From Clostridia bacterium (GTDB lineage Bacteria > Bacillota > Clostridia > Oscillospirales > QAMX01), in assembly GCA_017556885.1 (NCBI GenBank), contig JAFYLV010000163.1:1-12494 (forward strand): a stretch of DNA of 12,494 bases, in the 5' to 3' direction. Below are positions 6,573-12,494 of this stretch, in pieces. The translations under genes were made by a program, and so were the position numbers. The notes beneath the pieces were generated by a model, which had not been told where the DNA came from, ran no database searches, and saw only the letters and a program-made list of their open reading frames with translations. How positions within the stretch are numbered: position 1 is the first letter of the stretch; every line of letters begins with the position of its first letter.

Positions 6573-6767
6573 AACACAGAAATGGGGTGTTTGCTTTTCT
6601 TACCGAAAGCAACAATAGCGACGGCGGTCGATCCTGCCGTGCTATCATATTGCATTTGTCAGCATACCCGCCCGTCCGGTAGGACGGATCGAGCGCGGGC
6701 ATGCTTTTTTGCGCTTCAATTTCTGTAATCATTTTGTTTTCTCATACGAAAGGAAAGGTACCTCACC
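6573..6767 (+). promoter_or_regulatory. Structured leader of the CNNM transporter gene; candidate riboswitch or attenuator of no recognised family
   Basis: Stems seen: TTGCTTT/AAAGCAA (6591-6597 with 6606-6612, 8-base loop); ATAGC-g-ACGGC pairing with GCCGTGCTAT (6615-6625 with 6636-6645); and a closing helix GGGTGT/ATACCC (6585-6590 with 6664-6669, one G-U). Together these make a three-way-junction-like domain. Bases 6664-6669 are also part of the 5' arm of the terminator at 6661-6710, so the closing helix and the terminator exclude each other. I do not recognise the sequence as yybP-ykoY, M-box, NiCo, fluoride or guanidine classes. Confidence 0.55.
6661..6710 (+). terminator. Leader terminator upstream of the CNNM transporter gene
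   Basis: AGCAT-a-CCCGC (6661-6671) pairs with GCGGG-c-ATGCT (6695-6705) around an inner CCGTCC/GGACGG hairpin (6672-6687, GGTA loop), followed by a run of six T (6705-6710). There is one A-C mismatch in the main stem. It sits between promoter and gene, so it must be conditional. Confidence 0.75.
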
Positions 6768-8114
6768 GTGGACGACCCGTTATTATTGCAGCTTCTTCTG
6801 CAGCTTATTCTCATTGGTCTGAATGCATTTTTTGCCTGCGCGGAGATCGCCGTCATCTCCGTCAACGAGACCCGTCTTGATAAGCTTTCACAACAGGGAG
6901 ACCGCAAGGCACGCAAGCTTCTTAAACTTACCCGCCGGCCCGAACGCTTCCTTGCCACCATCCAGGTTGCCATCACCCTCTCCGGCTTCCTCGGCTCGGC
7001 CTTCGCCGCAGATAACTTTTCCGGGCGACTGGTAAGTTTCATCTATGACGACCTTCGCTTTACGGCACTGCCGACGGAGACCCTCGACATCATCTGTGTG
7101 GTTTTCATAACCCTGCTGCTCTCCTTCCTGACACTGGTCTTCGGAGAGCTCGTTCCCAAGCGGCTTGCCATGAAGAATGCTGAAAAGCTCTCCCTTTCCA
7201 TGTCCGGCGCACTTGTATTCTTCTCCCGTCTCTTTGCGCCCGCCGCCTGGTTGCTCAGCCTCTCTACCAACGGCGTTCTCCGACTTCTCGGAATTGACCC
7301 CAATGCAGAAGAGGAAAGCGACACCGAAGAGGATATTCTGCTGATGATCGATGCCGGCGCTGAGAAGGGCACCATCGACGAAGAAGAAAAGCAGCTGCTG
7401 CAGAACGTATTTGAATTTGATGACGTATCCGTCGAAGATGTTGCGACCCACCGTACACGTGTGGAAATGCTGATGTCAGAGGACAGTGACGAAGTCTGGC
7501 AGAAAACCATTATTTCCTCCCGACATTCCAGTTTTCCCATTTGCGGCGAAAGCATCGACGATATCATCGGCATTTTGAACGCCAAAGCTTACTTCCGTCT
7601 CAGCGATAAAAGCCGAGAGAACGTCATGGCTAATGCCGTATTTGAGCCGCACTTCGTCCCCGGCTCCGTCAAAGCGGATGTTCTCTTTGCCGATATGAAG
7701 CGGCGCCGCAACCACTTTGCGGTCGTGTTGGATGAATACGGCGGCGTTCACGGCATCGTCACGCTAAACGATCTGTTGCAGGAGATCGTCGGTGATATTT
7801 TCCAAGAGGATGACGATACACCTCCCCCCATTGAACAGACGGGGGAAAATACGTGGCGCATCCGAGGCTCCGCCGATCTTAAGGATCTTGCGGATATCTT
7901 GGATATCGGCGATCTTCCCACAGACGAATTTGATACGCTCAGCGGCCTTGCCGTCAGCACGCTGGATTCCTACCCGAAGGACGGCGAGCGTTTTGAGTGT
8001 ACCGTCGCCGGTCTCCACATTCAGGTGCTCCGCTTTGAGGAACGCTGTGTTGAAGAGGCCATCATTACCCGTCTTTCTGTACCGAAAGACGTAAACGAAG
8101 ACGAAGACGAATAA
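6768..8114 (+). CDS. CNNM/CorC (HlyC) family transporter, probable magnesium or divalent-cation efflux protein
   Basis: 448-residue membrane protein of the CNNM/hemolysin-C family. Domains in order: the CNNM (DUF21) membrane domain at about 5-180, with hydrophobic segments near 5-28, 63-82, 104-128 and 143-166 and the family motifs NAFFACAEIAVISVNETRL (19-37), ATIQVAITLSGFLGSAFA (63-80) and FGELVPKRLA (125-134); a CBS pair at about 220-345; and the CorC/HlyC C-terminal domain at about 350-438. Characterised relatives (S. aureus MpfA, Salmonella CorC) export or protect against Mg2+; 'hemolysin' names are historical. The start is GTG at 6768, preceded by AAAGGAAAGG. The C-terminus is acidic (NEDEDE). 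Expression is probably controlled by the long structured leader. Confidence 0.92.
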   Translation: MDDPLLLQLLLQLILIGLNAFFACAEIAVISVNETRLDKLSQQGDRKARKLLKLTRRPERFLATIQVAITLSGFLGSAFAADNFSGRLVSFIYDDLRFTALPTETLDIICVVFITLLLSFLTLVFGELVPKRLAMKNAEKLSLSMSGALVFFSRLFAPAAWLLSLSTNGVLRLLGIDPNAEEESDTEEDILLMIDAGAEKGTIDEEEKQLLQNVFEFDDVSVEDVATHRTRVEMLMSEDSDEVWQKTIISSRHSSFPICGESIDDIIGILNAKAYFRLSDKSRENVMANAVFEPHFVPGSVKADVLFADMKRRRNHFAVVLDEYGGVHGIVTLNDLLQEIVGDIFQEDDDTPPPIEQTGENTWRIRGSADLKDLADILDIGDLPTDEFDTLSGLAVSTLDSYPKDGERFECTVAGLHIQVLRFEERCVEEAIITRLSVPKDVNEDEDE

Positions 8115-8132
8115 CCGATTTCCCCGCTTTTC

Positions 8133-8169
8133 ACAACATCCGCAGAAATATCTGCGGATGTTGTTTTTT
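8133..8169 (+). terminator. Terminator of the CNNM transporter gene
   Basis: ACAACATCCGCAGA (8133-8146) pairs perfectly with 8151-8164 (14 bp, AATA loop) and is followed by T5. It lies 18 bases after the stop codon. Confidence 0.93.
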
Positions 8170-8173
8170 CCTC

Positions 8174-8202
8174 TTGACAAGCGGGAGAAAATATGGTAGT
8201 AT
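8174..8202 (+). promoter_or_regulatory. Promoter of the tRNA cluster
   Basis: TTGACA (8174-8179), 17 bases, TAGTAT (8197-8202). It ends 30 bases before the first tRNA and directly follows the CNNM gene terminator. Confidence 0.85.
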
Positions 8203-8232
8203 TTACAGGCTGATTTTGAGCTGATCGGTCAT

Positions 8233-8306
8233 GCGGGTGTAGTTCAATGGTAGAATCCCAGCCTTCCAAGCTGGTCGTGTGGGTTCGATTCCCATCACCC
8301 GCTCCA
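8233..8306 (+). tRNA. tRNA-Gly(TCC)
   Basis: Cloverleaf: acceptor GCGGGTG/CACCCGC, anticodon stem CCAGC/GCTGG, loop CTTCCAA with anticodon TCC at 8265-8267, T-loop TTCGATT, discriminator T and encoded CCA. First of three tRNAs in one transcript. Confidence 0.97.
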
Positions 8307-8326
8307 AACGCACTCCGCGTCAACAT

Positions 8327-8403
<77 letters not shown>

Positions 8404-8406
8404 TAT

Positions 8407-8484
8407 GGTGGATGTAGCTCAGCTGGTTAGAGTATCAGGTTGTGGCCCTGAGGGTCGTCGGTTCGAACCCGATCATCCACCCCA
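8407..8484 (+). tRNA. tRNA-His(GTG)
   Basis: Acceptor GTGGATG/CATCCAC, anticodon stem TCAGG/CCTGA, loop TTGTGGC with anticodon GTG at 8442-8444, T-loop TTCGAAC and encoded CCA. It shows the histidine identity pair: an encoded extra G at 8407 (position -1) opposite discriminator C at 8481. Confidence 0.97.
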
Positions 8485-8485
8485 T

Positions 8486-8518
8486 AAAAAAGCACTTGCA
8501 TTTTGCAAGTGCTTTTTT
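8486..8518. terminator. Bidirectional terminator between the tRNA cluster and the HAD gene
   Basis: Bases 8486-8500 and 8504-8518 are perfect complements (15 bp including A6/T6 ends) around a TTT loop. With T runs on both strands it can end the tRNA transcript on plus and the HAD transcript on minus, which stops 4 bases away. Confidence 0.93.
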
Positions 8519-8522
8519 CTTT

Positions 8523-9128
8523 TCACATTTCAAGAAATTTTCGCAGTTTTTCAACGTTTCCGTCAAAAAGATATCCCGGAATTCCAACCGCGTTCGCTCC
8601 CAGGATGTTTTTCTCCGAATCATCAATAAAAATACATTCCGACGGATCCAGACCGTACGTTTCCAGAAGATGTGTGAAAATTTCGCGTCCGGGCTTTGTT
8701 ATATGTAGCGGACCGGAGAAAACCAGGCCATCAAAAAGAGAAAACAGAGGACCGATCCATTCATTTTCGTTGTATTCCTGTGCAAATCGGATACAGATGT
8801 TGGAACAAAGGTAAAGTTTTCCCCCGGCGGCATGAATATCCCGCACCAATTCCGGCATTCCGGGCACCGCTTCCCGATCGACGATCCATCTCTCGTAGAG
8901 CTGACAGGCGATCTCTCCTGCCTTTCCCGGAAGTCGGTTTCGGATATCTGCAATAACCTCTTCTTCTTCAATCGTGCCGTCATCCAAGCGATCCCAGTTT
9001 TTCCGGTCAAACACAACCGATAAAATCTGCTTTGCTTCTTCCGCGTTCGGATACGTTTGCAAAAAGCGCTCGTTGGGATAGAAGCGTGCAAGGACATTTC
9101 CGAAATCAAAAATATAGTTTTTAATCAA
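8523..9128 (-). CDS. HAD-superfamily phosphatase, YihX-like (possible sugar-phosphatase)
   Basis: 201 residues, subfamily IA HAD hydrolase. Motif I is FDFGNVLARF (7-16, nucleophile D8) in the DxGNV form seen in YihX-type enzymes. Motif II is LCSN (107-110), motif III ITKPGREIF (143-151, K145) and motif IV FIDDSEKN (167-174, D169/D170). A helical cap lies at about 18-90. E. coli YihX acts on glucose-1-phosphate; substrate here is inference only. The only sensible start is TTG at 9128, with GGAG (9137-9140) 8 bases upstream; no in-frame ATG lies nearby. No promoter is seen just upstream, so it may be read from the Gfo/Idh gene through the hairpin at 9152-9183. Confidence 0.88.
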   Translation of the reverse strand: MIKNYIFDFGNVLARFYPNERFLQTYPNAEEAKQILSVVFDRKNWDRLDDGTIEEEEVIADIRNRLPGKAGEIACQLYERWIVDREAVPGMPELVRDIHAAGGKLYLCSNICIRFAQEYNENEWIGPLFSLFDGLVFSGPLHITKPGREIFTHLLETYGLDPSECIFIDDSEKNILGANAVGIPGYLFDGNVEKLRKFLEM

Positions 9129-9151
9129 TTTTAATGCTCCAATTTGAAATT

Positions 9152-9183
9152 AAGGGGAGATATGCCGCAGCACATCTCCCCTT
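9152..9183 (-). terminator. Hairpin between the oxidoreductase and HAD genes (probable partial terminator)
   Basis: GGGGAGAT (9154-9161) pairs with ATCTCCCC (9174-9181). In minus-strand RNA a G-U pair joins it to an inner TGC/GCA, giving 12 bp with a 4-base loop; in plus-strand RNA that position is an A-C mismatch. The tail on the minus strand is TTAATTTC, so the terminator is probably leaky. Confidence 0.6.
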
Positions 9184-9196
9184 TTATCAGCAAATC

Positions 9197-10282
9197 TTAT
9201 TTGTCGAAATAGTAGGGCTTGCCGGTCTTGGCGGACTCGTAAATACCCTCGAGGATCTTCGTGACAACGATTGCCTGCTCAGGAAGGACGCAGGGATCGG
9301 TATCGTTCAGGATCGCATTGACCCACTGCATAGCCTCGATGACGGCGGGATCCTTGCTTCCGCTTCCCTCGTAGAAGGCAACGCCGCCGGCCTTCAGGTC
9401 GGGGGTGGTCACATACTGACGGCCGTGCATGACACCGTTAACACGGATGCCGCCCTCCATATCCACACCGGCCTTGGTACCGGACAGGGAGCACTTCGCC
9501 TCGCGTACATCCAGAGTGTTCAGCGCCCAGCTGGACTCCAGAACGATGGTAGCACCATTCTCCATGACGATAAAGCCGAAAGCAGAATCCTCAACGGTGA
9601 ACTTCTCGGGATCCCAGTCGCCCCAGGCGTTGCCGGTCTCGGTATCGTTGTTGAGCTTGTGATAGGTAGTACCGACGCAGTACTTAGGCGTGTAGTTGTT
9701 CATGTTCCAAAGGGTGAGGTCCAGCGCATGGGTTCCGATATCGATAAGGGGACCACCGCCCTGCTCATATTCGTTGAGGAAGACACCCCAGGTGGGAACG
9801 GCTCTGCGGCGGATGGCGTGGGCGCGGGCATAGTAGACCTCACCGACGGTGCCGTCCTCGCACAGCTGCTTCATGAGCTGGGAGTCGGAACGATAGCGGT
9901 TCTGATAACCGATGGTCAGCTTCTTGCCGGTGCGGGCAGCAGCATCCAGCATCTTCTGTGCCTCGGCGGAGTTGATGGCCATGGGCTTCTCACACATAAC
10001 GTGGCAGCCGGCCTCAAGGGCATCAACGGTGATAAAGCTGTGGGAACGGTTGGGGGTACAGACGTGGACAACATCCAGCTCTTCCTTTTCAAGTAGCTCC
10101 TTGTAATCCGCATAAACGCGGGCACCTTCAGCGCCAAACTTCTTCGCCGCCTTCTCGGCGCGCTCAACAACGATGTCGCAGAAGGCAACCATCTCCACCT
10201 CGGGAACCTGGGCGAGAGAAGGCATATGCTTTCCGTTGGCGATACCGCCGCAGCCAATGATACCAACTTTGAGTTTGCTCAT
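9197..10282 (-). CDS. Gfo/Idh/MocA family NAD(P)-dependent oxidoreductase
   Basis: 361 residues. The N-terminal Rossmann domain has VGIIGCGGIANGKHMPSL (6-23) and, at the second strand end, FCD with D36, which favours NAD. The CEKPMA motif (97-102, E98-K99-P100) is the family signature. GGGPLIDIGTHALDL (175-189) supplies the probable catalytic D181 and H185 in the C-terminal alpha/beta domain. Relatives oxidise or epimerise sugars, inositols and sugar-amines; the substrate cannot be named. The ATG at 10282 is preceded by GAGG 8 bases upstream. It has its own promoter directly after the CBM9-like gene. With that gene and the HAD phosphatase it suggests a small sugar-metabolism cluster. Confidence 0.93.
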   Translation of the reverse strand: MSKLKVGIIGCGGIANGKHMPSLAQVPEVEMVAFCDIVVERAEKAAKKFGAEGARVYADYKELLEKEELDVVHVCTPNRSHSFITVDALEAGCHVMCEKPMAINSAEAQKMLDAAARTGKKLTIGYQNRYRSDSQLMKQLCEDGTVGEVYYARAHAIRRRAVPTWGVFLNEYEQGGGPLIDIGTHALDLTLWNMNNYTPKYCVGTTYHKLNNDTETGNAWGDWDPEKFTVEDSAFGFIVMENGATIVLESSWALNTLDVREAKCSLSGTKAGVDMEGGIRVNGVMHGRQYVTTPDLKAGGVAFYEGSGSKDPAVIEAMQWVNAILNDTDPCVLPEQAIVVTKILEGIYESAKTGKPYYFDK

Positions 10283-10325
10283 AGTAACATCCTCTTTTCT
10301 TTATTCACAATGGGGTTATGTAAAA

Positions 10326-10354
10326 ATTATACAGCTTTTATGACCGTAATGCAA
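10326..10354 (-). promoter_or_regulatory. Promoter of the Gfo/Idh/MocA gene
   Basis: Minus strand TTGCAT (10349-10354), 17 bases, TATAAT (10326-10331). It starts 7 bases past the stop of the CBM9-like gene; no terminator is seen between them. Confidence 0.8.
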
Positions 10355-10361
10355 CAGATTT

Positions 10362-11003
10362 TTACTCACAGAGCGATATTTCTCCAAAGTATTCCGGTCT
10401 GTGGAAATCAGGGCCTTCCGTCCCAATGGGATTCCAGCTTCCCCAGTGCGGGATTTCCGTCTTGTCGCCGCACTTATAGAAATTTCCACGGATGCCGCCG
10501 TTCCTGTAAATATCAAAGTCGGGCACAAAGCGACGGATGAAGGCAAACGGAATGTCAAAGCCCACCTGCCAGCGGGAATCCGCACCGCGTCCGAGGGTCT
10601 GCCGGGTCTCAACACGGAAATACGCATTGTCCGGCGCATCCGTGATTTTTTCGGAGCTCTCCCTCGTCCCTGCAGGCGAGAAACCAACATACATGGTGCC
10701 GTGTGGATTGAATTCAAAATTGAAATAGGCAAGGCTACCCGGAATGGGCGCAAAGAAGAACTCCAGGCAGGAATCCAAACATACCATATCGTTTCTTGCG
10801 CTTCCCTCCGCCCGTATCTTCTCCTCCCAGGCGGTGAGGCATATGCGCAGCGCATCCCCGCTTACCGCAACGAAGGCCTCTGCGCGGGGCGTATAATCCG
10901 ACTGCCAACGATATTCTCCGATGACGGCATGCAGACCGTGTTCTGCCGCTGCAAAGATATCGGCATCCGCCGCGATTTTTCCAAGCTTATAGGTTTTATC
11001 CAT
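10362..11003 (-). CDS. Carbohydrate-binding family 9-like protein (CBM9-type beta-sandwich), cytoplasmic
   Basis: 213 residues from the ATG at 11003 (MDKTYKLGKI...), chosen because AAGGA lies 7 bases upstream. An in-frame ATG at 11069 would add 22 residues but lies upstream of the likely -10 box. The sequence has the pattern of the CBM9-like (DOMON-related) family: a charged LEFFFAPIP strand, FNFEFNPHGTMYVGF, WQVGFDIPFAF and the closing GPDFHRPEYFGEI. Family members bind carbohydrates or occur as domains of unknown role. There is no signal peptide or membrane segment, unlike many family members. Its place before the Gfo/Idh oxidoreductase suggests a shared sugar-linked job. Confidence 0.78.
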   Translation of the reverse strand: MDKTYKLGKIAADADIFAAAEHGLHAVIGEYRWQSDYTPRAEAFVAVSGDALRICLTAWEEKIRAEGSARNDMVCLDSCLEFFFAPIPGSLAYFNFEFNPHGTMYVGFSPAGTRESSEKITDAPDNAYFRVETRQTLGRGADSRWQVGFDIPFAFIRRFVPDFDIYRNGGIRGNFYKCGDKTEIPHWGSWNPIGTEGPDFHRPEYFGEISLCE

Positions 11004-11054
11004 ACATATTTCCTTTCCGCCCGAATACGTCCGGACCGGTACTTTTCCGGATCC

Positions 11055-11083
11055 ATTATACATTATCATTTCTTTCTCCGCAA
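11055..11083 (-). promoter_or_regulatory. Promoter of the CBM9-like gene
   Basis: Minus strand TTGCGG (11078-11083), 17 bases, TATAAT (11055-11060). Strong -10, weak -35, which may mean it needs an activator. It faces away from the flavin-reductase promoter 8 bp off. Confidence 0.65.
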
Positions 11084-11091
11084 GGTTTCTT

Positions 11092-11120
11092 TTGACATAT
11101 GACCGTAGCTGTCGTATAAT
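11092..11120 (+). promoter_or_regulatory. Consensus sigma-A promoter of the flavin-reductase/PH/ABC operon
   Basis: TTGACA (11092-11097), 17 bases, TATAAT (11115-11120). An imperfect inverted repeat, ATATGAC (11097-11103) and GTCGTAT (11111-11117), fills the spacer and touches both boxes; it could be an operator. Confidence 0.88.
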
Positions 11121-11156
11121 GAATACATATTTTTACAGAAAAGGATGGTACTCCCG

Positions 11157-11666
11157 ATGGCCTTCCGCGAAATCGACCCAAAAAGCATTCCCGACAACCT
11201 TTTTAAGCTTATCGGTGATGACTGGATGCTTCTCTCTGCCGCCTGCGGCAAGGATTTCAACACCATGACCGCCTCCTGGGCGACTGCCGGTGTTCTTTGG
11301 AACAAGCCGGTCGTGCAGGCTTTTGTCCGGCCCCAGCGCCATACCTACGGTTTTATGGAAAAATCCCCCTATTTTACCTGCTGCTTCTTTGATGAATCCT
11401 ACCGCGATGCCCTCACCTTCTGCGGTAAAAACTCCGGTCGTGACACCGATAAAATGGCAGCAACCGGTCTCACACCGGTGCTTTGCGAGGACAGCCGCGT
11501 CTGGTACGAGGAAGCACGTCTCGTACTTGTATGCCGTAAGCTCTATGCACAGAATATCGATCCCATGGATTTTTACGATGACAACATCGATTCCACCGTC
11601 TATGGCAACCGCGACTATCACCGCGCTTATTTCGGTGAGATCGTCCGCTGCATGGTAAAGGAATAA
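11157..11666 (+). CDS. Flavin-reductase-like protein (FMN-binding split barrel)
   Basis: 169 residues from the ATG at 11157 (MAFREIDPKS...). An in-frame ATG at 11145 is rejected because the AAGGA box (11141-11145) overlaps it. The family pattern is clear: FNTMTASWATAGVLWNKP, then FVRPQRHTYGFMEKSPYFTCCFF, the FMN-binding core of the flavin reductase/NADH:FMN oxidoreductase domain. Such proteins bind FMN and reduce flavins or act as small flavoprotein oxidoreductases; the partner is unknown. C-terminal GNRDYHRAYFGEIV also resembles clostridial members. It is the first gene of a plus-strand operon, followed after 4 bases by the PH-domain gene. Confidence 0.88.
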   Translation: MAFREIDPKSIPDNLFKLIGDDWMLLSAACGKDFNTMTASWATAGVLWNKPVVQAFVRPQRHTYGFMEKSPYFTCCFFDESYRDALTFCGKNSGRDTDKMAATGLTPVLCEDSRVWYEEARLVLVCRKLYAQNIDPMDFYDDNIDSTVYGNRDYHRAYFGEIVRCMVKE

Positions 11667-11670
11667 GCTT

Positions 11671-12093
11671 ATGAAATTCAAAAGCCGTGTTGGGCTGTGG
11701 TTTTATCTGCTGCTCACAGCCTGTGCCACGCTGGCTGTTATCGGATCCGTGCTCTGGAGCAGTTCCCGGGAAGGTACGCTCTTTTGCCTAATGCTATTTG
11801 GCTGCCTTGATATCGCACTTCTGCTACCGCTTCTTTTTTTCACAGATTACACGGTGTCGGAGGACAGCCTCACCGTCCGCTGTGCATATCTCATGAAGGA
11901 GCGCATCCCTCTCCGCTGCATCAAGCTCGTGCAGGAGGCACGGGACTTTACCTTCGGCCCGGCTCTTTCCTTTGACCGCATCGAAGTCCGTTTCCGCATT
12001 GCCGGAAAGGACGGACGGCTGCTTCTCTCCCCGAAAGACAAGGCGCAATTTATCCGTCTCCTGACCGAAAGAATCCAGTCTGCCAACAAGTAA
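11671..12093 (+). CDS. Small membrane protein with a bacterial PH domain
   Basis: 140 residues: two hydrophobic segments at about 8-28 and 36-57, then a soluble domain (58-140) that begins FTDYTVSEDSLTVRCAYL and continues with IPLRCIKLVQEARD, ALSFDRIEVRF and LLSPKDKAQFIRLL. This is the pattern of the short bacterial PH-like family (bPH_4 type), whose members sit on the inner membrane face; SunI-like immunity proteins are said to have a similar fold, but no function can be assigned here. AAGGAA precedes the ATG and overlaps the end of the flavin-reductase gene. The ABC exporter gene begins 9 bases after it, so the three are coupled. Confidence 0.8.
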   Translation: MKFKSRVGLWFYLLLTACATLAVIGSVLWSSSREGTLFCLMLFGCLDIALLLPLLFFTDYTVSEDSLTVRCAYLMKERIPLRCIKLVQEARDFTFGPALSFDRIEVRFRIAGKDGRLLLSPKDKAQFIRLLTERIQSANK

Positions 12094-12102
12094 GGAGTAT
12101 AT

Positions 12103-12494
12103 ATGGCCTATTTCCAGCCGCCACGCAACCGCGTGAACGACCAATACCGCGTTCCTCGCCCGAAATCTCTGCGTGAGGTACCGGGTTATGTCCGGACCGT
12201 GATCAAAAACTTTTTCACCCGTCTGTTTTATATCTATCAGCTTGTCTGGGAGGCCCGGCCCTCCATCCTCTTTGTGATGGTCTTTATGTCGGTCTTCAAC
12301 GGCGTGATGCCCGTGCTGGGTGCGCTGCTCAGCGCGAATATTCTCAATGCCCTGGCCGAGGCCTATGCCGGAAAGCTCGCGGACTTTACCCGCATTCTAA
12401 CACCGCTCGCAGGTTACTTTGTGTGGTTGTTCCTTAATTCCGTCGCATCACGGCTTTCCAACATGGTCACCCGCATCTCCGGTGAGGTTGTCTC
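12103..12494 (+). CDS. ABC exporter, N-terminal transmembrane part (partial)
   Basis: An open frame from ATG 12103 to the window edge (130 codons, no stop). AAGGAG at 12092-12097 overlaps the stop of the PH gene. The first 35 residues are a polar N-terminal extension (MAYFQPPRNRVNDQYRVPRP). FTRLFYIYQLVWEARPSI leads into a hydrophobic segment (LFVMVFMSVFNGVMPVLGALLSA) and a second (LTPLAGYFVWLFLN). This is the start of the membrane domain of a type-1 ABC exporter (MsbA/LmrA-like) of the kind that carries its ATPase on the same chain; the ATPase would lie beyond the edge. Substrate unknown. Confidence 0.85.
   Translation, partial: MAYFQPPRNRVNDQYRVPRPKSLREVPGYVRTVIKNFFTRLFYIYQLVWEARPSILFVMVFMSVFNGVMPVLGALLSANILNALAEAYAGKLADFTRILTPLAGYFVWLFLNSVASRLSNMVTRISGEVV

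Noticed and set aside
6582..6728. A 48-codon plus-strand frame in the leader of the CNNM transporter gene (begins MGCLLFLPKATIATA)
   Set aside because: No ribosome-binding site before its ATG, and the frame runs through the terminator hairpin and its T run; the base pattern is better explained by RNA structure.
9134..10096. A 320-codon plus-strand frame opposite the Gfo/Idh/MocA gene
   Set aside because: Antisense to a gene with an intact family signature; its composition (repetitive Gly/Val/Leu) is what the complement of that gene produces.

Overview
The window looks like the chromosome of a moderately GC-rich, low-redundancy Gram-positive anaerobe of the class Clostridia, probably Oscillospirales or a relative. 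This rests on strong sigma-A boxes (TTGACA-N17-TATAAT), GGAGG-type ribosome binding sites, encoded CCA ends on the tRNAs, a Thermotoga/Bacillus-type DAHP synthase, and clostridial-style lipoprotein, CNNM and ABC-exporter genes. Genus cannot be fixed from sequence alone.

Left half (bases 1-5883, minus strand). Read 5' to 3' on the minus strand, this is one gene train: a metallo-beta-lactamase-fold hydrolase, a D-2-hydroxyacid dehydrogenase (4-base overlap), an HD-domain nucleotidase, then aroF (DAHP synthase), aroB (dehydroquinate synthase) and aroA (EPSP synthase, running off the left edge). The aro part has its own control region. A perfect-consensus promoter sits inside the last codons of the HD gene. 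It drives a 29-codon leader peptide with 6 Phe and 3 Tyr among its first 16 codons, followed by a 14-bp terminator hairpin with nine U residues, all before aroF. This has the layout of ribosome-mediated transcription attenuation by Phe/Tyr supply. aroA carries a one-base frameshift near its 3' end.

Middle (5884-8522). A small lipoprotein gene (minus) and a CNNM/CorC-type ion transporter gene (plus) diverge from back-to-back promoters. The transporter has a ~195-nt leader containing a terminator and a competing pairing, which suggests an unidentified riboswitch or attenuator. A tRNA-Gly(TCC), tRNA-Arg(TCT), tRNA-His(GTG) cluster with its own promoter and a bidirectional terminator follows.

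Right half (8523-12494). On the minus strand are a CBM9-like protein, a Gfo/Idh/MocA oxidoreductase and a HAD phosphatase, plausibly sugar-related. Diverging from them on the plus strand are a flavin-reductase-like protein, a small membrane PH-domain protein and the start of an ABC exporter that runs off the right edge.
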